In this document: positions 56,307 through 64,000 of the stretch, in pieces
How positions within the stretch are numbered: position 1 is the stretch's first letter
Layout: every line of letters begins with the position of its first letter
Source of the DNA: Cellulomonas sp. PhB143
GTDB taxonomy: Bacteria; Actinomycetota; Actinomycetes; Actinomycetales; Cellulomonadaceae
Length of the DNA stretch: 64,000 nt
NCBI RefSeq assembly: GCF_003752595.1
Contig: NZ_RKIJ01000014.1
Coordinates: 147,937 to 211,936 of the forward strand
Direction: 5' to 3'
The notes under the pieces: model-generated
What the model was told of the DNA's origin: nothing
The model's input: only the letters and a program-made list of their open reading frames with translations
Databases searched by the model: none
Made by a program: the position numbers and the translations under genes

Positions 56307-56555
56307 TCAGCCCTGCGCCTTGGTGATGTAGCTGACGGCGTCGCCGACCGTCTGGAGGTTCTTGACGTCGTCGTCCGGGATGCGGACGTCGAACTTGTCC
56401 TCGGCGTGCGTGACGATGGTCATCATCGACAGCGAGTCGATGTCGAGGTCGTCGGTGAACGACTTCTCGGGCAGCACGGCGTCGGTCGGGAGGCCGGTCT
56501 CCTCGCTGACGATCTCGGCGAGGCCTGCGAGGACTTCCTGCTCGGTGGCAGCCAT
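56307..56555 (-). CDS. acpP: Acyl carrier protein
   Basis: 82 residues; AAGGAG eight bases before ATG 56555. DDLDIDSLSMMTIVTHAEDK contains Ser41, the phosphopantetheine site (DSL motif), and the surrounding acidic helix. Carries acyl intermediates among FabD, FabF and the other synthase enzymes. The 134-nt gap upstream holds TACCCT as a possible -10 box, but no fabH. Confidence 0.95.
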   Translation of the reverse strand: MAATEQEVLAGLAEIVSEETGLPTDAVLPEKSFTDDLDIDSLSMMTIVTHAEDKFDVRIPDDDVKNLQTVGDAVSYITKAQG

Positions 56556-56689
56556 GGTGCATCTCCTTGGTGTGGGCGCCGGGGAGGTCCCGGTCGCCGG
56601 TCTGGCGGTGGGTGAAGCGATCGTGCGTCGGTACAGGGTAGGTCCGCCCGTGCCCGTGACGCGCCGGTGGCGCGTGCGCCGGGCAGAGG

Positions 56690-57688
56690 TCAGGCGGCGG
56701 TCCCGGCCCTCGAGGAGTGGCGCGCGACGAGGTCGCGGGCCGCGTCGAGGTCCTCGGGCGTCTTGACCGCGACGGTCTCGACACCCTTGAGCGTGCGGCG
56801 CGCCAGCCCGGTCAGCACGCCGGCGGGCGCCAGCTCGACGAGCCCGGTGACGCCGAGCTCGAGCAGCGTCGCCTGGCACAGGTCCCACCGCACGGGCGCG
56901 ACGACCTGGGCGGCGAGGCGAGAGAGCACGTCGGCCGCGGAGCCGTGACCCGTGGCGCCGGTCCCCGAGCCGGTCGCGCCGATGGTCGCGTACGAGGCGC
57001 CGTCGGCGTTCGACAGGAGCGTCAGGGACGGGTCCTGGGCCGTCCAGCCCGTCGCCACCGGGGTGAAGGCGTCGCGCGCGGAGTCCATGAAGCGGGTGTG
57101 GAACGCACCGGCGACCTGCAGGGGGATCACTCGCGCGCGGGCCGGCGGGTTCGCGGCGAGCCGCTCGAGGTTCTCGGGCGCGCCGGCGGCGACGACCTGG
57201 CCTCCGCCGTTGACGTTCGCGGGCCACAGGCCGGCGGCCTCGATCGCGGCCGCGACCTCGTCCGGGTCGCCCCCGACGACGGCGGCCATGCCCGACGGCG
57301 TGGCGGCGGCGGCCTCGGCCATGAACCGGGCGCGGTGCGAGACGAGCCCGACCGCGTCGTCGTCGGTGAGCACGCCCGCGACGGCGGCCGCGGAGAGCTC
57401 GCCGACCGAGTGGCCGGCCGTGACGTCGACGACGTCGGCTGCGGTGGCGGCGTCGACCCCGGCGAGCAGGGCGCGGAAGGAGACGAGCGACGCGGCGACC
57501 AGCAGCGGCTGGGCGACCGCGGTGTCGCGGATCGTCTCGGCGTCCGACGTGGTCCCGTGCGCGGTCAGGTCCGTGCCCGCGGCGTGCGAGAGGCGGTCGA
57601 GCTGCTCCGCGACACCGGCGACCTCGAGCCAGGGGGCGAACATTCCGGGGGTCTGGGAGCCCTGTCCAGGGCATACGACGGCGAGCAC
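56690..57688 (-). CDS. fabD: Malonyl-CoA:ACP transacylase (FabD)
   Basis: 332 residues from GTG 57688 (MLAVVCPGQGSQTPGMFAPW), the usual family N-terminus; GTG 57697 is in frame. TAGHSVGELSAAAVAGVL holds the catalytic Ser and LQVAGAFHTRFMDSARDAF the catalytic His. A Gly/Ser/Thr-rich insert (GATGSGTGATGHGS) lies near residue 240. Loads malonate on AcpP. 79 nt separate it from fasR. Confidence 0.94.
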   Translation of the reverse strand: MLAVVCPGQGSQTPGMFAPWLEVAGVAEQLDRLSHAAGTDLTAHGTTSDAETIRDTAVAQPLLVAASLVSFRALLAGVDAATAADVVDVTAGHSVGELSAAAVAGVLTDDDAVGLVSHRARFMAEAAAATPSGMAAVVGGDPDEVAAAIEAAGLWPANVNGGGQVVAAGAPENLERLAANPPARARVIPLQVAGAFHTRFMDSARDAFTPVATGWTAQDPSLTLLSNADGASYATIGATGSGTGATGHGSAADVLSRLAAQVVAPVRWDLCQATLLELGVTGLVELAPAGVLTGLARRTLKGVETVAVKTPEDLDAARDLVARHSSRAGTAA

Positions 57689-57767
57689 GGTCCCCACTCT
57701 GCCCCCGCGGCGCGTCGGCGTGACGTCGTGACGCGCACGAACCTTGCGGAGGGGGTTTGTGGCGAAC

Positions 57768-58940
57768 CTACAAGGAGGTCGGGTGCTGGGACGACGCGAG
57801 CTGGCCGAGCGCCAGCGCGACCTGCAGCACGAACGACTCGCGCGCGTCCAGCGGGTCCCAGCCGGTGATGTCGGAGACCTTGCGCAGGCGGTAGCGCACG
57901 GTGTTGGGGTGCACGTACAGGTGACGGGCCGCCGCCTCGAGGGAGCGGCCCGTGCCCAGGTACGTCGAGAGCGTCTCGAGGACCGAGCCCGTGGCCTGCT
58001 CCAGGGGACGGAACGCCTGCGCCACCAGGGTGCGGCGCGCCGTCGTGTCGCCGGTGAGCACCCGCTCGGGCAGGAGGTCGTCGGCGAGGACGGGACGCGG
58101 CGCCTGGGGCCAGGCGGGTGCCGCGGCGAGGCCGGCGAGCGCCGCGCGGGCGGAGCGGGCGGCGTCGTCGAGCCCCGCGACGGTCGGGCCGATGACCACG
58201 GGCCCAGGCCCGAAGCGGGGGAGCAGGGCGGTGGCCGCGCCCAGGAGGTCGCCCTCGCCGCCGAGGACGAGGACCACGCGCTCGCCGTGGATCCCCACGA
58301 GGGCGTCCTCCGCAGCGCGGCGCGTGGCGCGGCGCAGCTCGGCGGTGCGGACCTCGTCGAGCGCGGTCTCGGTCGTGCCGACGATCACCAGCGCCGATCC
58401 GCGCCCGCCCCAGCCGAGGGCCGAGACCCGCGACCGCAGAGAGTCGTCGCCGTCGCCGCGGATGAGGGCGTCGACGACCAGGGCCTCCAGGCGCGCGTCC
58501 CAGGCGCCCCGGACCTCGGCGGCCCGGGCGTAGACCTCGGCGGCGGAGAACGCGACCTCGCGCGAGTAGCGCAGCACCGCCTCGCGCAGGTCGCGCTCGT
58601 TGCCCGGGACCGCCAGCCGGTCGCTGTTGTCCTCGACGACCTCGACGACGATGCGCACGAGCTGCAGCGTGTGCTGCAGCGAGATCGAGCGGGTCAGCTC
58701 GGGCGGGGCCGCCGAGAAGATCTCGTTGACGCCGTGCGGCGGGCGGGTGGGGTCGGCGAACCACGAGGTGAACGCGGCGATGCCGGACTGCGCGACCAGC
58801 CCGACCCACGAGCGGTCCTCCGCCGGCAGCTCCCGGTACCACGCCAGGTCCTCGTCGAGCCGGCGCAGCGCGGCTGCGGTGAGCATGCCGTTCCCGTCGC
58901 GCAGGCGCTGGAGGTTCTCGGACACGCCGCTGATCGTCAC
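57768..58940 (-). CDS. fasR: FasR-type PucR-family regulator of fatty acid synthesis
   Basis: 390 residues from GTG 58940 (TATGCT box 12 nt upstream). WYRELPAEDRSWVGLVAQSG, PELTRSISLQHTLQLVRIVV, SREVAFSAAEVYARAAEVRG and AWPQAPRPVLADDLLPERVL closely follow the pattern I know from Streptomyces coelicolor FasR. The C-terminal PucR helix-turn-helix is AARHLYVHPNTVRYRLRKVS. FasR activates the fab operon in Streptomyces; the fabD position downstream here supports the same role. Confidence 0.9.
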   Translation of the reverse strand: MTISGVSENLQRLRDGNGMLTAAALRRLDEDLAWYRELPAEDRSWVGLVAQSGIAAFTSWFADPTRPPHGVNEIFSAAPPELTRSISLQHTLQLVRIVVEVVEDNSDRLAVPGNERDLREAVLRYSREVAFSAAEVYARAAEVRGAWDARLEALVVDALIRGDGDDSLRSRVSALGWGGRGSALVIVGTTETALDEVRTAELRRATRRAAEDALVGIHGERVVLVLGGEGDLLGAATALLPRFGPGPVVIGPTVAGLDDAARSARAALAGLAAAPAWPQAPRPVLADDLLPERVLTGDTTARRTLVAQAFRPLEQATGSVLETLSTYLGTGRSLEAAARHLYVHPNTVRYRLRKVSDITGWDPLDARESFVLQVALALGQLASSQHPTSL

Positions 58941-58946
58941 AGCGCG

Positions 58947-58952
58947 AGCATA
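58947..58952 (-). promoter_or_regulatory. -10 box TATGCT of fasR
   Basis: TATGCT on the minus strand starts 12 nt before GTG 58940; TCGAAA lies 17 nt further upstream as a possible -35. Confidence 0.6.
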
Positions 58953-59015
58953 CAAGCGCGGTTGTGGGGTTTCGACAAAGCGCGGTGTCCAGAGGGGAGC
59001 GACGCCCGGACCCGC

Positions 59016-59021
59016 TAGGGT
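59016..59021 (+). promoter_or_regulatory. -10 box TAGGGT of the TPR-like gene
   Basis: TAGGGT starts 12 nt before ATG 59028, the same hexamer and spacing as at dgt. Confidence 0.55.
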
Positions 59022-59027
59022 GGCGCC

Positions 59028-59717
59028 ATGGCCCTGATGCCCCGACTGAGACGGCTGCTCCGGCGGCAGACGAGCGCCTCGACGGTGGGCGTTCGTCGCC
59101 CGACGTCGAACGACCGGCGCGGAGACACGGTCCACGAGGACGCGCTGCGCGCGATGCTCGTGGACAACCCCAACGACATCCGCGCCTTCCGCGCGCTCGC
59201 GGAGGTGGTGCGCCGACGTGCTGCGGAGTCGACGGCGACGGACGACGACCCGCTGGCGGCGCCCGTCGACGAGCACGAGCGCGAGCACGCCGCGGACCTC
59301 GCCGTGTGGTCGCTCGCCGAGGAGCTCGCCGGGAACCCGCGCGGCTGGTACCCCTTGATCGAGCTCGGCAGGCTGTCCCTGCACGACGACACGGAGGGTG
59401 CTCTGCGCCGGTTCGCGACGGCGGCCGAGCGGGACCGGACGGGAGAGGCGCTCGCCGAGTCGCTCGCGGTGCTGCGCGAGGCGCACATGCCCGTCGAGGC
59501 GCTCGGGCTGGGCGTCGGCCACTGGCGGGCGCGCGAGCACGTCGTCGAGGTCGGCCGCCAGCTCGTGCTGGCCGCGACCGAGGCCGACCGCACCTTCGAG
59601 GCGCGCCAGCACCTGGAGGCGCTCGGGTCGAGCCCGGACACCTCCGGCGTGGCACGAATGCGCCCCGAGCTGGAGCGCGTGATCGCGCAGTCCGAGCAGC
59701 ACCACGCCGGGACCTGA
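59028..59717 (+). CDS. TPR-like helical protein, unknown
   Basis: 229 residues. A basic N-tail (MPRLRRLLRRQTSA) is followed by Ala-rich helical pairs: ALRAMLVDNPNDIRAFRALA, WSLAEELAGNPRGWYPLIEL, GALRRFATAAERDRTGEALA and RTFEARQHLEALGSS. The spacing resembles tetratricopeptide repeats. Divergent from fasR; function unknown. The leaderless promoter supports expression. Confidence 0.75.
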   Translation: MALMPRLRRLLRRQTSASTVGVRRPTSNDRRGDTVHEDALRAMLVDNPNDIRAFRALAEVVRRRAAESTATDDDPLAAPVDEHEREHAADLAVWSLAEELAGNPRGWYPLIELGRLSLHDDTEGALRRFATAAERDRTGEALAESLAVLREAHMPVEALGLGVGHWRAREHVVEVGRQLVLAATEADRTFEARQHLEALGSSPDTSGVARMRPELERVIAQSEQHHAGT

Positions 59718-59721
59718 TCCC

Positions 59722-59744
59722 GCGGTCACCCCGCGGGTGACCGC
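59722..59744. terminator. Hairpin after the TPR-like gene
   Basis: GCGGTCACCC, three bases, GGGTGACCGC, five bases after the stop codon. Confidence 0.7.
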
Positions 59745-59754
59745 ACCCCGACGG

Positions 59755-59796
59755 ACGACGACGGCCCGCTCACCGAGGTGAGCGGGCCGTCGTCGT
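59755..59796. terminator. Bidirectional terminator, 20-bp perfect stem
   Basis: ACGACGACGGCCCGCTCACC and its complement around GA, between the convergent TPR-like gene and aceE. Confidence 0.9.
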
Positions 59797-59813
59797 GAGC
59801 CGTGTGCGTCGGG

Positions 59814-62561
59814 TCAGCTGTCGCCGCCCGCGTTGCCGGAGGTCCCGGCCTTCACGTCGTGGATCTGGTACTTCTCGATCGCCTGGGCGAGGACGCCACG
59901 GTCGAGCTTGCCCTGCTTGACGAGCTGCTCGAGGACGCGCAGCGCCGTCGACGGCCCGTCGATCTTGAAGTGGCGGCGGGCCGCCGCGCGCGTGTCGGAG
60001 AACCCGAAGCCGTCGGCGCCGAGCACCGCGTAGTCGCCCGGGACCCACTGGCGCACCTGGTCGGGCACGAGGTGGTCGTAGTCGCTCGTCGCGACGAACG
60101 GCCCCTCGGCGCCCTGCAGCTTCTGCGTCAGGTACGCGACCCGCGGCTCCTCGTCGGGGTGCAGGAACGCGTGCTTGTCGGCGGCGAGGCCGTCGCGGCG
60201 CAGCTCGTTCCAGGAGGTGACGGACCAGACGTCGGCCTGCACGCCCCAGTCGTCGCGCAGGAGCTGCTGGGCCTCCAGCCCCCACGGCACGCCGACGCCG
60301 GACGCCAGGATCTGCGCCCGCGGGCCGTCGCCCTCGGAGGCCGAGACGCGGTGGATGCCGCGCAGGATGCCCTCGACGTCGACGCCCTCCGGCTCGGCCG
60401 GCTGGTGCATCGGCTCGTTGTAGACCGTCAGGTAGTACATGACGTCCTGGTCGCGGCCGTCCGAGCCGTCCCCGTACATGCGCGTCATGCCGTCGCGCAC
60501 GATGTGCGCGATCTCGTACCCGTACACGGGGTCGTACTGCACCATCGCGCTGTTCGTGCCCGCGAGCAGCGGCGAGTGACCGTCCGCGTGCTGCAGGCCC
60601 TCGCCGGTCAGCGTCGTGCGGCCCGCGGTCGCGCCGATGATGAACCCGCGGGTCATCTGGTCGCCGGCGGCCCAGAACTGGTCGCCGGTGCGCTGGAACC
60701 CGAACATCGAGTAGAAGATGTAGACGGGGACCATGACCTCGCCGTGCGTCGCGTACGACGTCCCGACGGCCTGGAACGCGGACGCCGAGCCGGCCTCGTT
60801 GATGCCGGTGTGCAGGATCTGCCCGGCGTCGGACTCCTTGTAGCTGAGCATCAGGTCGCGGTCCACCGCGAGGTAGTTCTGCCCCTGCGTGTTGAAGATC
60901 TTCGCGGTCGGGAAGATCGCGTCGAGGCCGAAGGTGCGGGCCTCGTCCGGGATGATCGGGACGATCCTGCGGCCGAACTCCTTGTCGCGGATCAGGTCCT
61001 TGAGCAGCTTGACGAACGCCATCGTCGAGGCGATCTCCTGCTTGCCCGAGCCCTTCTTCAGCGCGTCGTAGGTCTTCGCCTCCGGCAGGGTCACGTCGCT
61101 GTGCGTCGTGCGCCGCTCCGGGACGAACCCGCCGAGCGCCTTGCGCCGGTCGAGCATGTACTTGATCTCCGGCGCGTCCATCCCCGGGTGGTAGTACGGG
61201 GGCTCGTAGGGGTTCGCCTCGAGCTCCTCGTCCGTGATGGGAATGCGCAGCGAGTCGCGCAGCTTCTTGAGGTCCTCGAGGTTGACCTTCTTCATCTGGT
61301 GCGTGGAGTTGCGCCCCGCGAAGGTCGAGCCGAGGCCGTAGCCCTTGACCGTGTGCGCGAGGATCACCGTCGGCTGGCCCGTGTGGGCGACCGCCTGCGC
61401 ATACGCCGCGTAGAGCTTGCGGTAGTCGTGCCCGCCGCGCTTGAGGTTCCAGATGTCCGCGTCGGTCATGTTCTCGACGAGCGCCTTGGTGCGCGGGTCG
61501 CGCCCGAAGAAGTGCTCGCGGATGAACGCGCCGTCCTCGGCGCGGTAGGTCTGGTAGTCGCCGTCGGGCGTGGAGTTCATCAGGTTGACCAGGGCGCGGT
61601 CCTTGTCCGCGTTGAGCAGGGTGTCCCACTCGCGGCCCCAGATGACCTTGATGACGTTCCAGCCGGCGCCGCGGAACTGCGCCTCGAGCTCCTGGATGAT
61701 CTTGCCGTTGCCGCGGACCGGGCCGTCGAGGCGCTGCAGGTTGCAGTTGACGACGAAGTTGAGGTTGTCCAGGCCCTGCTGCGCGGCGAGCTGGAGCATG
61801 CCTCGCGACTCGGGCTCGTCCATCTCGCCGTCGCCGAGGAACGCCCAGACGTTCTGCTGGCTGGTGTCCTTGATGCCGCGGTTGTGCAGGTACCGGTTCG
61901 TCCACGCCTGATAGATGGCGGACGACGGGCCGAGACCCATGGAGACGGTCGGGAACTCCCAGAAGTCCTGCATGAGGCGCGGGTGGGGGTACGACGGCAG
62001 GCCGCCGCCCTCGTGGGAGACCTCCTGGCGGAACCCGTCGAGCTGGTCCGCACTGAGGCGGCCCTCGAGGAACGCGCGGGAGTAGACGCCGGGGGAGGCG
62101 TGGCCCTGGAAGTAGATCTGGTCGCCGCCGCCCGGGTGGTCCTTGCCGCGGAAGAAGTGGTTCAGGCCCACCTCGTAGAGGGTCGCGACGGACGCGTAGG
62201 AGGAGATGTGGCCGCCGACGCCGATGCCGGGACGCTGGGCGCGCGTGACCATGACGGCCGCGTTCCAGCGGTTCCAGCTCCGGTAGCGGCGCTCGAGGAC
62301 CTCGTCGCCGGGGAAGTACGGCTCCTCGTGCACGCCGATGGTGTTCACGTACGGGGAGTTGAGCGACGTCGGCACGGCGACGTTGCGCTCGCGCGCCCGC
62401 TTGAGCAGGTTGAGCAGCACGTACCGGGCGCGGGGGCCCCCGCGGTCGTCGATCAGTCCGTCGAGGGACTCGACCCACTCGCTCGTCTCGGACGGGTCGA
62501 TGTCCGGGACCTGGCTGAGCAGCCCGTTGATCAGCGGTCCGGTCTCGTCGATTGAAGCCAC
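59814..62561 (-). CDS. aceE: Pyruvate dehydrogenase E1 component, homodimeric
   Basis: 915 residues from GTG 62561 (AGAGG six bases upstream). The homodimeric AceE type: [60 protein letters not shown] (thiamine diphosphate motif GDGEMDE) and [20 protein letters not shown]. Later [20 protein letters not shown] and [20 protein letters not shown]. Oxidatively decarboxylates pyruvate and passes the acetyl group to E2, feeding acetyl-CoA to the TCA cycle and to the adjacent fab genes. A GAGAAT at 62702-62697 may be its -10 box. Confidence 0.96.
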   Translation of the reverse strand: MASIDETGPLINGLLSQVPDIDPSETSEWVESLDGLIDDRGGPRARYVLLNLLKRARERNVAVPTSLNSPYVNTIGVHEEPYFPGDEVLERRYRSWNRWNAAVMVTRAQRPGIGVGGHISSYASVATLYEVGLNHFFRGKDHPGGGDQIYFQGHASPGVYSRAFLEGRLSADQLDGFRQEVSHEGGGLPSYPHPRLMQDFWEFPTVSMGLGPSSAIYQAWTNRYLHNRGIKDTSQQNVWAFLGDGEMDEPESRGMLQLAAQQGLDNLNFVVNCNLQRLDGPVRGNGKIIQELEAQFRGAGWNVIKVIWGREWDTLLNADKDRALVNLMNSTPDGDYQTYRAEDGAFIREHFFGRDPRTKALVENMTDADIWNLKRGGHDYRKLYAAYAQAVAHTGQPTVILAHTVKGYGLGSTFAGRNSTHQMKKVNLEDLKKLRDSLRIPITDEELEANPYEPPYYHPGMDAPEIKYMLDRRKALGGFVPERRTTHSDVTLPEAKTYDALKKGSGKQEIASTMAFVKLLKDLIRDKEFGRRIVPIIPDEARTFGLDAIFPTAKIFNTQGQNYLAVDRDLMLSYKESDAGQILHTGINEAGSASAFQAVGTSYATHGEVMVPVYIFYSMFGFQRTGDQFWAAGDQMTRGFIIGATAGRTTLTGEGLQHADGHSPLLAGTNSAMVQYDPVYGYEIAHIVRDGMTRMYGDGSDGRDQDVMYYLTVYNEPMHQPAEPEGVDVEGILRGIHRVSASEGDGPRAQILASGVGVPWGLEAQQLLRDDWGVQADVWSVTSWNELRRDGLAADKHAFLHPDEEPRVAYLTQKLQGAEGPFVATSDYDHLVPDQVRQWVPGDYAVLGADGFGFSDTRAAARRHFKIDGPSTALRVLEQLVKQGKLDRGVLAQAIEKYQIHDVKAGTSGNAGGDS

Positions 62562-62912
62562 CAGTAACCTCTTGTCTCGTTCGGAGCGGTGCAGGACGTC
62601 GTGTGTCCCGCGGTGCTCTCCTCGGCCCACACCGACACGGCGGGCGCAGGCGCCAGGGGCGACTGCGTGGGACCGCGACATCGGGGTGGTCCAGTCATTC
62701 TCTGCCGATCGGACCCAGAAGTCACCCTGACACGGGCCCTGGGGGGCGTGATCTCCGCGACATCGCGCGGCTGGGCCCGGTGCCCCGGCGGCCTCCGGCG
62801 GGCGCCGCCGGGGGACTGCCCTGCTGGTGACGCGCGCCACGATGGTCTGGGCTACCTTTACAGATCACAGGCCGCACGTCGTGGGGCCGCCGAGGAGAGG
62901 ACGAGGACGACT
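62562..62912. other. Intergenic region between aceE and the DUF3052 gene
   Basis: This 351-bp divergent gap holds no convincing gene. On the minus strand GAGAAT (62702-62697) could start an aceE leader of about 130 nt. On the plus strand TACCTT (62853-62858) could start the DUF3052 transcript near 62865. Open frames crossing it show only GC-bias composition. Confidence 0.6.
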
Positions 62913-63329
62913 GTGGGAGCGGACGCTGACCCGCGCGACGCGAGCCGGCTCGGGTTCACGAAGGACCAGATCATCCAGGAGTTCGGCTGGGGCGAGGACG
63001 TCGACGACGGCCTGCGCGCGGCGATCGAGGAGATCACGGGAGCGGAGCTCGTCGACGAGTACTACGGCGACGTCAGCGACGGCGTGGTCGTCTGGTGGCG
63101 GGAGGACGACGGCGATCTCGCGGACCTCACCGACATCCTCGTGGACGCCCAGACCGTCCTCGACGAGGGCGGCCTGATCTGGATCCTCACCCTCAAGCCC
63201 GGGCGCTCCGGCCATCTCGGCCACGGCGTCGTGCAGGAGGCCGCCACCACCGCGGGCCTGCACGCGACCAGCACGTTCTCCATCACGGACGACTGGAACG
63301 CCACCAAGCTCGGCGGCCGTGGGCGCTGA
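62913..63329 (+). CDS. DUF3052 family protein
   Basis: 138 residues from GTG 62913, preceded by purine-rich GAGGAGAGG. DASRLGFTKDQIIQEFGWGE, DDVDDGLRAAIEEITG, DGVVVWWREDDGDLADLTDI and GHGVVQEAATTAGLHATSTF fit the actinobacterial DUF3052 family, acidic and of unknown function. Its location upstream of a peroxiredoxin and beside aceE is conserved in relatives as far as I recall. Overlaps the next gene by 11 nt. Confidence 0.88.
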   Translation: MGADADPRDASRLGFTKDQIIQEFGWGEDVDDGLRAAIEEITGAELVDEYYGDVSDGVVVWWREDDGDLADLTDILVDAQTVLDEGGLIWILTLKPGRSGHLGHGVVQEAATTAGLHATSTFSITDDWNATKLGGRGR

Positions 63330-63804
63330 GCCACCCCCGATCGACCCGCCGCTCCTCGCCGGCGCGCGTGCGCCGGAGCTCGGCGCGCACGGCCTGACGG
63401 GGGCGCACGGGGGCCTCGTGCGGCTGGCGGACCTGAGCCGTGACGCGCTGCTGGTGTTTCTCCCCTTCGCGTTCTCGCCCGTGTGCACGGACGAGCTGGC
63501 GGCCCTGGGCGCCGGGCTGAGGTGGTTCGACGACGCGGGCGTGCGGGTCGTCGGTATCTCCTGCGACGCGCCGGCCACGCTGCGTGCCTGGACCCGGGAG
63601 CATGCCGGCGGGATCGAGCTCCTCTCCGACTTCTGGCCGCACGGCCAGGCCGCGCGTGCCTACGGCGTGTTCGACGCCGCGCACGGCCACGCGCGGCGCG
63701 GCACGTTCCTGGTGCGTGACGGGCGGGTGCGGTGGTCCGTGCTCACGGACGCCGGGTCCGCACGCGACGTCGCGGCCTACCGGGCGGCCGTCGCAAGCCT
63801 GTGA
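63319..63804 (+). CDS. AhpE-like peroxiredoxin
   Basis: 161 residues from GTG 63319, overlapping the DUF3052 stop. Thioredoxin fold with LLVFLPFAFSPVCTDELAAL: the peroxidatic Cys near residue 56 in the P-F-A-F-S-P-V-C-T signature. VRVVGISCDAPATLRAWTRE has a second Cys. As in mycobacterial AhpE, it reduces peroxides, probably with mycothiol or mycoredoxin. Confidence 0.88.
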   Translation: MGAEPPPIDPPLLAGARAPELGAHGLTGAHGGLVRLADLSRDALLVFLPFAFSPVCTDELAALGAGLRWFDDAGVRVVGISCDAPATLRAWTREHAGGIELLSDFWPHGQAARAYGVFDAAHGHARRGTFLVRDGRVRWSVLTDAGSARDVAAYRAAVASL

Positions 63805-63809
63805 GCAGG

Positions 63810-63815
63810 TAGGAT
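63810..63815 (+). promoter_or_regulatory. -10 box TAGGAT of tRNA-Val
   Basis: TAGGAT begins 18 nt before the mature 5' end of the tRNA. Confidence 0.5.
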
Positions 63816-63827
63816 TCGCTGCTGCCG

Positions 63828-63904
63828 GGGCCTGTAGCTCAGCTGGTCAGAGCGCCACGCTTACACCGTGGATGTCGGGGGTTCGAGTCCCTCCGGGCCC
63901 ACCA
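63828..63904 (+). tRNA. tRNA-Val (anticodon TAC)
   Basis: Acceptor GGGCCTG/CGGGCCC (one G-T pair), discriminator A and encoded CCA, D-loop GTAGCTCAGCTGGTCAGAGC, anticodon loop CTTACAC reading TAC, T-arm GGGGGTTCGAGTCCCTC. 77 nt including CCA. Confidence 0.97.
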
Positions 63905-63920
63905 CTGTGATGAGTCGGGA

Positions 63921-63954
63921 CATCGTTCATAGATGTGTCGCGTCATCGTTCATA
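63921..63954. repeat. 11-bp direct repeat downstream of tRNA-Val
   Basis: CATCGTTCATA occurs at 63921-63931 and 63944-63954. The surrounding 50 bases are clearly richer in A/T than the rest of the window. It may be an element end or a regulatory site (see findings). Confidence 0.7.
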
Positions 63955-63985
63955 TCGAGAGCCCGGCCATCGGCCGGGCTCTCGA
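63955..63985. terminator. Hairpin downstream of tRNA-Val
   Basis: TCGAGAGCCCGGCC, loop ATC, GGCCGGGCTCTCGA, followed by TCGTTGTTG: a stem with a partly T-rich tail, like an intrinsic terminator. Confidence 0.75.
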
Positions 63986-64000
63986 TCGTTGTTGCGCCAG

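Overview
The window is a chromosomal segment of a very GC-rich actinobacterium. The gene set (mycothiol-type DinB enzyme, short ComEC, DUF3097, DUF3145, DUF3052, DUF1206, a PucR-type FasR beside fabD, AceE-type pyruvate dehydrogenase, leaderless promoters) and the order hrcA-dnaJ-rsmE-HIT-phoH-ybeY-corC-era ... recO-uppS ... zur ... glyS ... dgt-dnaG point to Actinomycetota. My guess is order Micrococcales near Cellulomonas, Cellulosimicrobium or Isoptericola; that family-level placement is an inference. Almost all of the sequence is core genome. I see no prophage, plasmid, CRISPR or defence island.

Layout. 1-6.5 kb: end of a DegV gene, comEA-comEC-holA, then an alkylsulfatase of lower GC set between holA and rpsT. 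6.7-9 kb: accessory block (PemK/MazF-like orphan toxin, ArsR-SRPBCC pair, mycothiol-type enzyme). 9-13.7 kb: lepA-hemW and two membrane proteins. 13.8-18.2 kb: LLM oxidoreductase/FMN reductase pair, DUF3097, MFS exporter. 18.2-25.6 kb: hrcA-dnaJ-rsmE-HIT-phoH-ybeY-corC-era. 25.7-33.4 kb: membrane alpha/beta-hydrolase, LRV membrane protein, leuA with a leucine leader peptide, recO, uppS. 33.4-37.2 kb (minus): Zur-controlled zinc operon znuA-znuC-znuB-zur-VTT protein. 37.4-43 kb: glyS, a small membrane protein, then an ABC exporter with its two-component system. 43-49.5 kb: dus, an alpha-glucosidase behind a LacI-type operator, dgt, dnaG. 49.5-54.9 kb: PPOX-fold protein, tRNA-Asn, a lone YqaJ exonuclease, tRNA with CAT anticodon, CorA, DUF1206, def, DUF3145. 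54.9-58.9 kb (minus): fasR-fabD-acpP-fabF, without fabH. 59-64 kb: TPR-like protein, aceE, DUF3052, peroxiredoxin, tRNA-Val.

Two genome-wide features stand out. First, many genes have a TAnnnT-type -10 box whose first base lies 12 to 14 nt before the start codon, so the predicted transcript begins at the start codon (leaderless). This rule corrects several gene starts. Second, the intergenic spaces carry families of long imperfect palindromes. Three copies of one family (about 62-68 bp, with the same unpaired base in the 3' arm) lie at 15.6, 38.9 and 39.2 kb. Two copies of another lie before recO, and a third type follows dus. They occur at convergent, tandem and divergent junctions, so simple termination does not explain all of them. 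The palindromic family is my best candidate for something undescribed. The leuA attenuator and the Zur box placed over the znuA promoter are the clearest regulatory circuits.
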